From Microbacterium foliorum (GTDB lineage: Bacteria; Actinomycetota; Actinomycetes; Actinomycetales; Microbacteriaceae): a DNA stretch of 64,000 nt. The notes under the pieces are model-generated. The model was not told where the DNA came from and ran no database searches. It saw only the letters and a program-made list of their open reading frames with translations. The stretch spans positions 496,001 through 560,000 of the forward strand of contig NZ_CP041040.1 in the NCBI RefSeq assembly GCF_006385575.1, read 5' to 3'. Of the stretch, positions 44,897 through 52,767 are shown in pieces; position 1 is the first letter of the stretch, and every line of letters starts with the position of its first letter. A program made the translations under genes and the position numbers.

Positions 44897-45223
44897 TTAG
44901 TCTCCTGGGCACGTCGGCGTGCCTCTGCGTCTAGATCCCGCCGCCTGACAGCGGCCGGGCGGCTGAGCCGCCAACGCAGCCCCAAGGGTGTGTGTGTCGC
45001 CCTCGTCGCCGTCGGTCGCGTGCTCCGCGATCCAGAGGTCTGCGGCTTCGTCCCTCCCGAATGCTCGCAGGATTCCGGCCAGCGCGTCGACCTCGGGGCA
45101 GCTGAGGCGCACGGCCAGGTCGTCGGCGGTGTCCCCGCGGGAGCACACGGAGGCGAACTCGGCCACTGCGTCGAGGAGGGTCGGCTTCTCCGGTGTGGGG
45201 CTGGTGGTGATGGTGTCGGACAT
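44897..45223 (-). CDS. Small hypothetical protein
   Basis: A 108-residue protein: LLDAVAEFASVCSRGDTADDLAVRLSCPEVDALAGILRAFGRDEAADLWIAEHATDGDEGDTHTLGAALAAQ, probably all helical, then a different-looking Arg/Pro-rich tail. ATG 45223 has GAGGGG upstream. The pattern is familiar to me from Microbacteriaceae genomes, but no function is known. The tail may derive from a frameshift or fused sequence. Confidence 0.6.
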   Translation of the reverse strand: MSDTITTSPTPEKPTLLDAVAEFASVCSRGDTADDLAVRLSCPEVDALAGILRAFGRDEAADLWIAEHATDGDEGDTHTLGAALAAQPPGRCQAAGSRRRGTPTCPGD

Positions 45224-45306
45224 GGCGTTTTCCCCTCGATGGTGGCGCGGGCTACTGCTACGGATGCCACCCCAGCGCCTATAAAGGAGGGCGAGGGTCC
45301 GTCGAG

Positions 45307-46152
45307 TCAGGCCCTGCTCCTGGTCGAGCTCGCGGCAATCGCTGTCAGCTCTCCCCTCGACCGAGCGCCCGTTTTGCGGAGCAGATTCGACACGTGGAAC
45401 TTGACGGTGTTGTCGCTGATTCCCAGTTGATCCGCGATTGCACGATTGCGAGCTCCCGATGCCACCAGGCGGAGCACATCGCGCTCCCGCGGGCTGAAGT
45501 TCACCGAGTCCTCGAGCGGCTCTGCTTCTGCCGGGGGGTCGAGCGGGAGCCGGATGTCGAGGGATGTCCCCCAGCCTGTCGTCGACGACACCTCCAGGTC
45601 GCCGTCGAGAGTAGCGACACGTTCGGCGATGGGCCTGATCGCGTCGTCGTGGGCGCTGATCTCGCCCTGACCGTCGTCGCGGATGCCGATGAGCAGGTTG
45701 AGGCCGTCGCAATCCCACTGGATGCGCACCCGTTTCGCCTCCTCCTGGTCGACAAGCGCGAGCACCGCGCTGCGAACGATCGCGCGAGCCGCATGAGCCA
45801 CCTCCCCTGGCAGCGCCCGCCCACCGGTCGGCGGTTCGACGAACTGCACGTCCAGGCCGCCGAAGCGCGCGAGCGGACGAAGGTCGGTACGGAGCCGCGC
45901 GAATGCCCCATCCACCGGCTCCAGCATGGTGCCCAGCTGCTGGTCGGTCGTGCTGCGCAGCTCGATCAGGGCAGCGGATGCCAGATCGAGCGCCGTCGCG
46001 CGGCTTGCGCGGTCCTCCAGTCGCGTCGAACGAAGGACCGCGAGAATCGACTCGAGCGTCACAGCATGCCGATCAGCCTGTTCGGCCATCGCCTGCGCGT
46101 GCTCGACCTGAAGCCTGCGAGAGACCGGACCGAGCTCGTTGTTGTTGCTCAC
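45307..46152 (-). CDS. Transcriptional regulator: histidine-kinase-like ATPase domain fused to LuxR HTH
   Basis: A 281-residue soluble protein. An N-terminal helical part (about 1-90) is followed by a HATPase-like domain (ALPGEVAHAARAIVRSAVLALV, then LLIGIRDDGQGE and DGDLEVSSTTGWGTSLDIRLPL, the N and G boxes) and a C-terminal LuxR helix-turn-helix (FSPRERDVLRLVASGARNRAIADQLGISDNTVKFHVSNLLRKTGA). No phospho-acceptor histidine box or receiver is evident, so this is not an ordinary two-component protein. It is divergent from the formaldehyde-fixation genes, with an operator-like palindrome between, and probably controls them. Confidence 0.8.
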   Translation of the reverse strand: MSNNNELGPVSRRLQVEHAQAMAEQADRHAVTLESILAVLRSTRLEDRASRATALDLASAALIELRSTTDQQLGTMLEPVDGAFARLRTDLRPLARFGGLDVQFVEPPTGGRALPGEVAHAARAIVRSAVLALVDQEEAKRVRIQWDCDGLNLLIGIRDDGQGEISAHDDAIRPIAERVATLDGDLEVSSTTGWGTSLDIRLPLDPPAEAEPLEDSVNFSPRERDVLRLVASGARNRAIADQLGISDNTVKFHVSNLLRKTGARSRGELTAIAASSTRSRA

Positions 46153-46175
46153 CGCTTCAACCTACCCGGCCAACC

Positions 46176-46201
46176 TGTACCTACCGCAATGGGTAGGTAC
46201 A
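46176..46201. promoter_or_regulatory. Palindrome TGTACCTACC-N6-GGTAGGTACA in the divergent promoter
   Basis: A perfect 10-bp inverted repeat with a 6-bp spacer lies 24 bp before the regulator start (minus strand) and about 50 bp before the hexuloisomerase ATG. Extra CCTACC-like half sites flank it (46160-46166 and 46203-46208). This is a strong candidate operator for the LuxR-type regulator or another factor. Confidence 0.65.
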
Positions 46202-46252
46202 CTCTACCGCCGGGCGGGCGCGTCGCTGCCGCAACCCGGCGACCATGGATAC

Positions 46253-46855
46253 ATGACTGCTGTGGACCGTGACGTATCGACGCCCTCGCCACCCGACGTG
46301 ACGGCATCCCTTTCCCTCATCCTGGAGGAAGTCAGGGCGACGACCGACGCGGTGATGACACACCGAGTGGACGACCTCGACAACCTCGCCGAAACCCTCG
46401 CGAATGCCAGGCGGATCTTCGTGCTCGGGGCGGGCCGTTCCGGCATCACCCTGCAGATGACTGCCATGCGCCTCATGCACCTCGGTCTGACCGTGCACGT
46501 CGTCGGCGACGTGACCACGCCGGCGATCGGCCCCGGCGATGTGCTGCTGATGGCAAGCGGCTCAGGAACGACGACATCGATCGTTCGTGGGGCGGATGCC
46601 GCGGTGAAGGCTGGCGCGAAGGTCGCCGTCATCACAACAGCCGCAGCGTCGCCGTTGGCTGCGCTCGCCACCGCCGTGGTGGTCGTGCCGGCCGCGGGAA
46701 AGCTGGACCGTTCCGGCACCGTCTCGGCGCAGTACGCGGGCGGTCTGTTCGAGCAGACCGTCATGCTGCTCGGCGACGCTCTGTTCCACAGCCTATGGCT
46801 GCGTTCGGGGCAGAGCGCAGACGAGCTCTGGCCCCGGCACTCGAATCTTGAATGA
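46253..46855 (+). CDS. hxlB: 6-phospho-3-hexuloisomerase
   Basis: A 200-residue SIS-domain protein: ARRIFVLGAGRSGITLQMTAMRLMHLGLTVHVVGDVTTPAIGPGDVLLMASGSGTTTSIV contains the sugar-phosphate-binding GAGRSG and SGSGTT motifs of PHI enzymes, and the C-terminus has the YAGGLFEQ...L.D family ending. It converts 3-hexulose 6-phosphate to fructose 6-phosphate, the second step of the ribulose monophosphate pathway. It is followed after 52 bp by the synthase, giving the usual pair. ATG 46253 fits the family N-terminus. Confidence 0.9.
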   Translation: MTAVDRDVSTPSPPDVTASLSLILEEVRATTDAVMTHRVDDLDNLAETLANARRIFVLGAGRSGITLQMTAMRLMHLGLTVHVVGDVTTPAIGPGDVLLMASGSGTTTSIVRGADAAVKAGAKVAVITTAAASPLAALATAVVVVPAAGKLDRSGTVSAQYAGGLFEQTVMLLGDALFHSLWLRSGQSADELWPRHSNLE

Positions 46856-46907
46856 CACCACCTCCTTGTATACGCGGAGGCTCGCACCACAACCAGAAAG
46901 AAACACT

Positions 46908-47531
46908 ATGAAGTTGCAGTTCGCCATGGACACCCTGACCACCGAAGCAGCGCTCGAGCTCGCCGCTGCCGCCGCGCCACATGTCGACATCCTCGAACTC
47001 GGCACGCCGCTGATCAAGAGCGCGGGCCTGTCGGCGATCACCGCCGTGAAGGCTGCGCACCCGGACAAGATCGTGTTTGCCGACCTCAAGACGATGGACG
47101 CCGGCGAGCTCGAGGCCGACATCGCGTTCGCCGCGGGCGCTGACCTCGTCACCGTTCTCGGTGTCGCCGGTGACAGCACCATCGCCGGAGCGGTGAAGGC
47201 CGCGAAGAAGCACGGCAAAGGCATCGTCGTCGACCTGATCGGTGTCGCCGACAAGCCCGCCCGTGCCCGCGAGGTCGTCGCCCTCGGCGCCGAGTTCGTC
47301 GAAATGCATGCAGGACTCGATGAGCAGGCGGAAGAAGGCTTCACCTTCGCCACTCTCCTGCGTGACGGAGAAGCATCCGGTTCGCCGTTCTCGGTCGCCG
47401 GTGGTATCAATGCGAGCACCATCGCCTCCGTCCAGGCATCCGGCGCGCAGGTCGCCGTCGCTGGCGGAGCCATCTACGGCGCACCAGACGTCGGCGCCGC
47501 TGCCGCCGAATTGCGCGCCGCGATCGCCTAG
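46908..47531 (+). CDS. hxlA: 3-hexulose-6-phosphate synthase
   Basis: A 207-residue TIM-barrel enzyme of the orotidine-monophosphate-decarboxylase superfamily: MKLQFAMDTLTTEAAL, VDILELGTPLIKSAG, IVFADLKTMDAGELEADIAFAAGAD (the D-x-K-x-x-D metal/substrate motif), VEMHAGLDEQ and FSVAGGINASTIASVQASGA. It condenses formaldehyde with ribulose 5-phosphate. In non-methylotrophs the pathway detoxifies formaldehyde. The length is normal, and both key motifs are intact. Confidence 0.93.
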   Translation: MKLQFAMDTLTTEAALELAAAAAPHVDILELGTPLIKSAGLSAITAVKAAHPDKIVFADLKTMDAGELEADIAFAAGADLVTVLGVAGDSTIAGAVKAAKKHGKGIVVDLIGVADKPARAREVVALGAEFVEMHAGLDEQAEEGFTFATLLRDGEASGSPFSVAGGINASTIASVQASGAQVAVAGGAIYGAPDVGAAAAELRAAIA

Positions 47532-48180
47532 CCCGAGTCGATGTCTGCATGGGGTCGCGGAACACCCACGAACCCATGCGGCCTTCGATTGCACCCTGAC
47601 TGACCACCGTGACCACCCCCCCCCTACGCGTCTGTCTCGGTGACACGAGAGGGTCAGACGGATACGCGGATGTCGTGGATGATCTGGAGAGACAGCGCGT
47701 TCGATTTCGGGAGAGCGGACAGCGACGGTGGCTGGACACCAAGCTCCAGGTATGCCGGGTGGAGTGCGCCAACGACCCCGCCCGCCGCGTTTGTGCGATC
47801 CCTGCTCTGGGCCACGCCTCGAGCATCATTTGATTCCGCGTTCGCTCAGCAGGACTGAAGCACCGAACGCACGCGCGTGCGCCAACGATTGCACTCCCGT
47901 CGGCGAGTGTGCTTCTTCTACCCGGCTTTTCAATCCGTCATAGACGGAGTGGTTGCACCGTCCCCCTCCTTGGTGCCCACTCCGAGCGGGGTGCCTCGAC
48001 CTGTATGGCGGGCACCCCGTGCTTCATGCGATACCCAGACGCAGGCGGTCCGGTCTGCCGGTGGCTCTCCATGTGACGATCGGGATCGTGCCGGCGAGAC
48101 AGATGACTTCGCCGGCACGGTCGTCCGATTTGGGCGGGCGACGAGGGGCGTGTGCGGGATACTGGTGATGCACCCGGATC
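47532..48180. other. Region of about 650 bp without a confident gene
   Basis: Several short open frames exist (for example 47609-47833), but none has a recognised domain, good ribosome binding site or promoter. The stretch looks like decayed sequence between the formaldehyde genes and the A-B-C cassette. A GATACT -10-like element at 48158-48163 may drive gene A. Confidence 0.4.
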
Positions 48181-48519
48181 ATGGGTAAGTTCATGTACGA
48201 GGGCGGTCAGAAGGTCGAGATCGAGGACCGTGCTCTGACTCATGTGCAGCTCGTCACCACGGCAAAGTTGCGTCGCGCGGAGCCGTTCCCGTTCACCTGG
48301 CGGGAAGATGTCAGCATCGGTGGCGGCCGGACGACGGTGTGGATCCACCCGGGCAGCAACCTCGTGTTCAAGTACTACGGGAGCCGCACACCCCCGGTCA
48401 ATCGCGCGTGGATAGACGCGTTGGCGTTCACGGCGAACTCGCCGTCCGGCCTCTACATGGTCCCGGAGCCAGCGGAGAGCACCAGGCTGGAACAGGACCT
48501 GGAGCCTGCCTCAAAGTAG
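48181..48519 (+). CDS. DUF7882-like small protein, type A (cassette 1)
   Basis: A 112-residue protein: MGKFMYEGGQKVEIEDRALTHVQLV, then TAKLRRAEPFPFTW, GGGRTTVWIHPGSNLVFKYYG and W-IDALAFTANS. Shared with type C in this window are IEDRAL-H, KLRR-E-F, GGR-(S/T)-x-W-x-HP and L-ANS. The family (now DUF7882 as I recall, formerly mis-annotated as ATP-dependent DNA ligase) is of unknown function. Type A differs from type C in the FTW-EDV-GGG insert and FKYYGSR. The gene B start lies 55 bp downstream, in the same direction. Confidence 0.75.
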   Translation: MGKFMYEGGQKVEIEDRALTHVQLVTTAKLRRAEPFPFTWREDVSIGGGRTTVWIHPGSNLVFKYYGSRTPPVNRAWIDALAFTANSPSGLYMVPEPAESTRLEQDLEPASK

Positions 48520-48574
48520 CCCGCTGGCGCAACCCCTTTCGGTGACGGAGCGGGGTCCTCGTAAGGTGCTCTCT

Positions 48575-48850
48575 ATGCATGAGCGGACGGTGGAGCAGAC
48601 TCACGTCAGCATCGACGGCTCTCGTTTCGTGCTTTCCCCGTCGCAGGACGTGGACGCGTTATGCGAGCAGCTGGAAGCTGCCGTGGCGGGGGCGGGATTG
48701 GTCGTGCGGTTCACGACGATGGAGGGCCGTCAGGTGAGAGCGTTGATCACGCCGCGTAGCCGGGTGCTGATCACCGATGAGAGCGTCATGTACGAGTCGG
48801 ACGACGCGGTGCTGTCGCTGGGCGCGTCCGGGAACTGGGATCTGCTCTAG
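48575..48850 (+). CDS. Small partner protein, type B (cassette 1)
   Basis: A 91-residue protein: MHERTVEQTHVSIDGSRFVLSPSQDVDALCEQLEAAV, then VRALITPRSRVLI and an ending SDDAVLSLGASGNWDLL. A clearly paralogous protein of exactly the same length is encoded at 56297-56572. TAAGGT ends 7 bases before the ATG, predicting a leaderless mRNA. Its stop overlaps that of convergent gene C within the four bases CTAG, and the same arrangement recurs in cassette 2. No known family; no membrane or catalytic motif. A single domain of beta-alpha-beta type is plausible. Confidence 0.7.
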   Translation: MHERTVEQTHVSIDGSRFVLSPSQDVDALCEQLEAAVAGAGLVVRFTTMEGRQVRALITPRSRVLITDESVMYESDDAVLSLGASGNWDLL

Positions 48851-49176
48851 GCGTTGCTGGCCTCGAGCTCGGTCGTCTCCAGGACCTCATCGACGAGCAT
48901 GATCCCGCCGCTGGAGTTCGCTGTGTACATCAGCTGTTCCACCCACTTCACGTTGATCTGGGGCTCTTCGGGTTCATCGAACACGAACCGCAGCGGGATC
49001 GAGGGGTGAACCCAGATTGTGGAGCGCCCGCCGGGCTCTCCTTCGGGGTGCTTCCAGGACAGAGTGAAGGACTCGTTGCGGCGCAGCTTGGTTGCGAGGA
49101 CGATCTTCAGGTGTGCGAGAGCACGGTCCTCGATATGGATCGCATCATCGGATGCCCCGTAGTGAAGAGTCGCCAT
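48847..49176 (-). CDS. DUF7882-like small protein, type C (cassette 1)
   Basis: A 109-residue protein: MATLHYGASDDAIHIEDRALAHLKIV, then ATKLRRNESFTLSWKHPEG, GGRSTIWVHPSIPLRFVFDEPEEPQINVKWVEQLMYTANSSGG and LETTELEASNA. It is close to the proteins encoded at 54359 and 55990. TAGGGT (49183-49188 on the minus strand) ends 6 bases before the ATG, so the mRNA is probably leaderless. It converges on gene B with overlapping stops. Confidence 0.75.
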   Translation of the reverse strand: MATLHYGASDDAIHIEDRALAHLKIVLATKLRRNESFTLSWKHPEGEPGGRSTIWVHPSIPLRFVFDEPEEPQINVKWVEQLMYTANSSGGIMLVDEVLETTELEASNA

Positions 49177-49589
49177 AAGCTCACCCTAGCGGCGGCAGTG
49201 ACCGGTGCCGCACGCAATCGCGCCGTCGAAAACCAGCGTGTGTCAGGCGGATCCTGACCAGGGGGCGCCGTGTTCCGCGCGTCGGGACGGAGGTGGGTGA
49301 TCGGGCGGCTGCTGAAGACTCTGGGGGGAGGGAGAGCAACCGCCCGACCGCGTCGAAGATACCGGTCCCCAGGAAGGTGCCCCCACCCATCGATGTCGCA
49401 GACGCGAAGCAACAGTCCCACCTTTTCCCAGGTCGCGCAAGACTACCTTCGAGTAGGAGCCGCGCAGGGAGCCAGTTCAGGGGAGCTGGTCGAGGACGAG
49501 TTCACCACGCGCGGCGACGTGCTCCATCATCCGCTCGATCCGTGCGGGGTCGCTAGGCCGCAGTATATCGGCCACGCATACGAGCGACC
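49177..49589. other. Region without a confident gene
   Basis: 413 bp. The first bases hold the leaderless promoter of gene C. A minus-strand frame of 32 codons (49477-49575) reads ADILRPSDPARIERMMEHV and is followed by a stop; it may be a real microprotein or a gene tail but has no independent support. Confidence 0.4.
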
Positions 49590-49955
49590 CTACGTCGTGC
49601 GCTGGGCGACGTCGATAGATCGCCGGTCCCCTCGCGTGTTCGGAGTACTGACCACGAGAAACCGAGTCTCCTCCACACCGGGATTGGAGAAACGATGAGC
49701 GAGGCCGGATGGGATCTCGACTCCCCGCCTGGGGCCCAGCTCCACAATGCCGTCGGCGGTCTGCATCTGAGGTGTGCCCTCAAGCACGTAGAAGAACTGT
49801 GTCGCGGTGTCATGCACATGCCACTCTTCGCCGGCTCCGGCCGGCACGCGCTCTTCGATCACCGACAACCCTGGTGTGTCGAATAACCGCCACCCATCGG
49901 ACACCCCACCCCAGATGTAATGCTCGACGTTCGTGGTATCGACTGACTTGCGCAT
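49590..49955 (-). CDS. Cupin domain protein
   Basis: A 121-residue single-cupin protein: RVPAGAGEEWHVHDTATQFFYVLEGTPQMQ holds the first metal-binding motif (W-H-V-H...E), and GVEIPSGLAHRFSNPGVEETRFLVVS the second (H). Small cupins act as isomerases, dioxygenases or ligand sensors; the role here is unknown. ATG 49955 has GGGAG upstream. A longer frame upstream is not supported. Confidence 0.8.
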   Translation of the reverse strand: MRKSVDTTNVEHYIWGGVSDGWRLFDTPGLSVIEERVPAGAGEEWHVHDTATQFFYVLEGTPQMQTADGIVELGPRRGVEIPSGLAHRFSNPGVEETRFLVVSTPNTRGDRRSIDVAQRTT

Positions 49956-50091
49956 GATTCGATTCTCCCGGACGCTCTCGCGACTTCCACCGTCTGGATA
50001 GCCAGCGGATGCGGCGATCGCCCGTCGGAAACGGTGCTGCTGGCACATCTCAGCTCTACTCATAGCGAGAGGCAGGAACCGGTTGGCGCGA

Positions 50092-51162
50092 TCACGGACG
50101 CCGCTCTGCGACTTCCGAAGCTTCGAGTCGGCACTCACTCGATGAGAGCGACGGCCCACCAACGACCCGAGAAAGAGCCACGATTGGCGAGCCGCCGCAG
50201 CGACACCATTGCTTTGGCAATTCCGTGGTGAGGATGAGGACGACGTCGGTGAGCTTCCAATCCAGCTCTTCACATCGTTGCTGTGCCGCGCGCAGATCTG
50301 CCAGCGTGGGCATTATGGCGTCGACGGGGACGATGAATGCCTCGAGGTGGAAGAATTGACCTTGGTCTCGCACGCGCACGGCCACTTCTCGAACCCAGGG
50401 CAGTGTCTCGAGGTACTCGAGAACGGCGTCGGATGCGGGGTGTGGTTTGTGATCATCGAACGTGGTGGCGCGGGTGTCCATGAGGTCGGTGATCGCAGCG
50501 CGGGTGTTGCGCAGTCCGTCCCGGAGGATACTGCCGGCGATGAACGTTGCTGCGGCCGAGTCGGCCCACCAGTATCCCAGGCCGATGCCTCCGACGCCGA
50601 CGCCGACGATGGAGCCCGCCGCGGTCATCCAGTCGGCTTTGTTCATGTCGGCGTCGGCGTAGAGGACTTTGTTGTGGAGGTCTTTCGCCAGTCGCATCTT
50701 GACGCGACCGAAGTAGATCGGAAGGGGGATGGTTAGTGCCATCACGCCCATCATCAACCATCCGGACCAGATCACGGTGCCGAACAGTTGGACGGAACCG
50801 ATGGGTGGCCGGTCGCCACTGATCAGCCCGGTCACGGAATCGAAGAGCAGGAAGGCGCCCATGGTGCAGAGGGCCACGCCGGCGACGAGGTGCACGACTC
50901 CGACCGAGCGGAAGAACCCGTAGGGGTACGTGTCGGACGGGGGTTTGGTGATGATGCGGACCGCTATCAGGAAAGCGATCGGGGGTGCCAGAGACAGCAG
51001 GTCTTCGATCCACGCCGCCTTCATAGCCTGCGAGCTGCCCATCACAAGGTTCACTCCCGTGATGGCGACAGCGAGGAAGCCGATTGTGAACCATTCGATT
51101 TGGATCGCGCGACGCAGCGTCTTCTGTTGCGCGGGGGGCAGGGTCGGGTGCGCCGTGTTCAG
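50092..51162 (-). CDS. Cation efflux (CDF-type) transporter with a probable CTG start
   Basis: A 356-residue membrane protein. Conserved sequence begins well upstream of the first ordinary start: RRAIQIEWFTIGFLAVAITGVNLVMGSSQAMKAAWIEDLLSLAPP, and only from there do all six helices appear. Histidine/aspartate sites include ADADMNKADWMTA. The cytoplasmic domain follows (LETLPWVREVAVRVRDQGQFFHLEAFIVP). CTG 51162 has GGAG upstream and overlaps the preceding stop as CTGA, just like the GTGA junctions elsewhere; GTG 51054 would cut the first helix. Zinc, iron or manganese export is plausible. Confidence 0.75.
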   Translation of the reverse strand: MNTAHPTLPPAQQKTLRRAIQIEWFTIGFLAVAITGVNLVMGSSQAMKAAWIEDLLSLAPPIAFLIAVRIITKPPSDTYPYGFFRSVGVVHLVAGVALCTMGAFLLFDSVTGLISGDRPPIGSVQLFGTVIWSGWLMMGVMALTIPLPIYFGRVKMRLAKDLHNKVLYADADMNKADWMTAAGSIVGVGVGGIGLGYWWADSAAATFIAGSILRDGLRNTRAAITDLMDTRATTFDDHKPHPASDAVLEYLETLPWVREVAVRVRDQGQFFHLEAFIVPVDAIMPTLADLRAAQQRCEELDWKLTDVVLILTTELPKQWCRCGGSPIVALSRVVGGPSLSSSECRLEASEVAERRP

Positions 51163-51647
51163 TTGTCGTCTCCGTGTTCGAGAAGGAATGTTTCCAGCGT
51201 CGTCAGGAACTGGTTTTCACCGAGGGCGGTCAACATCACATGCTTCTTCGTTGCCCCGGCGACCTGTTCGTCGTCGTAGGGGGCGGTGATCGCCGCTTTG
51301 TCGGTCCATGGAGTGTCATCGGTGAACCCGCCGATGACAACATCAAGGGAACCGGTGTGGAGGTGGTCGGTGAGGATGGCTTCACTTCCCTCTGTCCACA
51401 CAATGGTCGCGTCGATCGACTCGGCGAATTTCTCGACGAGTCGCACGTCCTCCCCGGATGGTGTGTCTGGGTCTGTGGTGTCTGTCCACGGTGGGTTGTG
51501 GGTGATTCCTACGCGTAGGTCGCCGCCCTGGGCAGTGCGGAGAGTGCCATCGACGTCGGCGGGTATCCCCGCACACCCGGAGAGCATCATTGCGGCCGCG
51601 ACAATCCCGCCGATCGCGGACGCACTCCACCGTCGTTTGATTGACAT
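51159..51647 (-). CDS. Short solute-binding lipoprotein (SBP family 3-like)
   Basis: A 162-residue lipoprotein: MSIKRRWSASAIGGIVAAAMMLSGC (lipobox Cys), then LRVGITHNPPWTDTTDPDTPSGEDVRLVEKFAESIDATIVWTEGSEAILTDHLHTGSLDVVIGGFTDDTPW, the first lobe of a family 3 amino-acid-type binding protein. The second lobe is much reduced, so the total length is about 60 percent of normal. It is coupled to the cation transporter downstream, an unusual pairing that suggests a capture or sensing role. Confidence 0.75.
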   Translation of the reverse strand: MSIKRRWSASAIGGIVAAAMMLSGCAGIPADVDGTLRTAQGGDLRVGITHNPPWTDTTDPDTPSGEDVRLVEKFAESIDATIVWTEGSEAILTDHLHTGSLDVVIGGFTDDTPWTDKAAITAPYDDEQVAGATKKHVMLTALGENQFLTTLETFLLEHGDDN

Positions 51648-51907
51648 CTGATTCCCCATCTGGTTGCTGTGGACAAGTGCGCGGTGTGATCGGCACCCAC
51701 CTGCAGGCGACAGTTCAGGCAGCGATTGCCCGGCTGAGGTCGTCATCCCACCCTGGGGATTGCGCCACGCCAGGGGGCTTCTGGGTATGGAACCGGGCAT
51801 CACCCTGTTCCGACGGTGGGCCCGAGTGCCAGGATCCTCGACGAACGATGATCACCCGGATTCCTCTCGGGTCAGGCGGACACGACGGGATCTCGATCGG
51901 TTTACAG
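51648..51907. other. Intergenic region
   Basis: 260 bp between the solute-binding lipoprotein and DksA-like genes. It should hold the promoter of the former. No gene is supported. Confidence 0.4.
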
Positions 51908-52237
51908 CTACGCGGCTTCGGCATGGTTCTGACACTCAATGCAGGCGGATGCATGGGGGACCACTTCGAGGCGTGCTGGCGCGATCTGTCGCCCGCATCG
52001 CACGCACTGACCGTACGTGCCCGCGTCCAGCCGCTCCAGAGCCGCGCTGATCTGTTGGATCGTGACGCGGTGCGCCGCTGCTGTCTGGTACGCGACAGGG
52101 TCGATGGTCGGAATCGCGCGAGGCTCCAGTTCCGCCAGAAGACTCTGACGCTCCTGGAGGCGCTGCTCGAGCTGCGTCCTCATATCGAGGGTGTGGGGGG
52201 TCTCGACCGTTACGTCAGAGAGGGGGAAATTTGCCAT
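51908..52237 (-). CDS. TraR/DksA-type zinc-finger protein
   Basis: A 109-residue protein with an N-terminal coiled-coil (LEQRLQERQSLLAELEPRA) and a C-terminal zinc finger C78-x2-C81...C99-x2-C102 (GQCVRCGRQIAPARLEVVPHASACIECQ), the TraR/DksA arrangement that inserts into the RNA polymerase secondary channel. AAAGGAG precedes ATG 52237. It may alter transcription in stress; several such genes exist in related genomes. Confidence 0.85.
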   Translation of the reverse strand: MANFPLSDVTVETPHTLDMRTQLEQRLQERQSLLAELEPRAIPTIDPVAYQTAAAHRVTIQQISAALERLDAGTYGQCVRCGRQIAPARLEVVPHASACIECQNHAEAA

Positions 52238-52310
52238 GACTGCTCCTTTGGGTACAAAAAAAGCGCCGCTTCCGCGACGCGCTGGGTGACCGGGTGGCCC
52301 GACGACGGGT

Positions 52311-52472
52311 CTACGGGGATGCAGCGCGGGATGGGGACCGGAAGAGCAGGTCGCCGCCGGTGAACCGGGGCGGAAGGACCTCGTGCCGCGCACCTGCGAT
52401 GTCGACCACACTCGTCACGACGGAGGCGTCTGCGAGGCGCTCCGAGCGAATGGGGTCAACACCGGTGGTCAT
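52311..52472 (-). CDS. Small hypothetical protein with leaderless promoter
   Basis: A 53-residue frame: MTTGVDPIRSERLADASVV, then VVDIAGARHEVLPPRFTGGDLLF. It is too short for most gene finders, but TTGCGT and TATGGT with 16-bp spacing lie upstream, and the -10 ends 7 bases before the ATG, as in other leaderless genes here. It lies 73 bp upstream of the DksA-like gene in the same direction. No family is recognised. Confidence 0.5.
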   Translation of the reverse strand: MTTGVDPIRSERLADASVVTSVVDIAGARHEVLPPRFTGGDLLFRSPSRAASP

Positions 52473-52479
52473 GGCCCTC

Positions 52480-52561
52480 ACCATAGCCTCACCTACAGAA
52501 AACGCAAGTTACCCACCTCGGTAGGCGAGCCGGTTGCGTTAACCCCCCGGCTAGCTAGGGT
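52480..52561. promoter_or_regulatory. Divergent promoters with TTGCGT -35 boxes
   Basis: Leftward: TTGCGT (52502-52507 complement), 16 bp, TATGGT (52480-52485 complement). Rightward: TTGCGT (52534-52539), 16 bp, TAGGGT (52556-52561). The two -35 boxes are mirror copies 26 bp apart, and a third TTGCGT-like copy (TTAACGCAAC, 52585-52594) lies downstream as an inverted match to GTTGCGTTAA (52533-52542). The rightward start point coincides with a 6-codon frame (MAALLA, 52568-52588). Confidence 0.5.
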
Positions 52562-52767
52562 GAGGGCATGGCAGCCCTTCTTGCTTAACGCAACGCTCTC
52601 GTTGCACAGCCGGCTGCCCGCTCCCGGGTTGCTGCGGATTCTTCCCCCAGTGACGGTTCGCGGTTCTTGCGTGTTCGACGGGCTCCACCGCAGCGCGCGT
52701 AACGCCTCGTAGCCACGTGCGCCGCGTCCTCTGGGATGCGCTCTCTTGCCGTACCCAAGGAAGCCCC

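Noticed and set aside
47609..47943. Short open frames of 70-75 codons after hxlA
   Set aside because: No ribosome binding site, recognisable motif or promoter; overlapping frames of equal length exist, typical for GC-rich non-coding DNA.
49477..49575. A 32-residue microprotein (ADILRPSDPARIERMMEHV...)
   Set aside because: The composition is protein-like, but only a weak GTG start and no independent evidence exist. Mentioned in the gap entry only.
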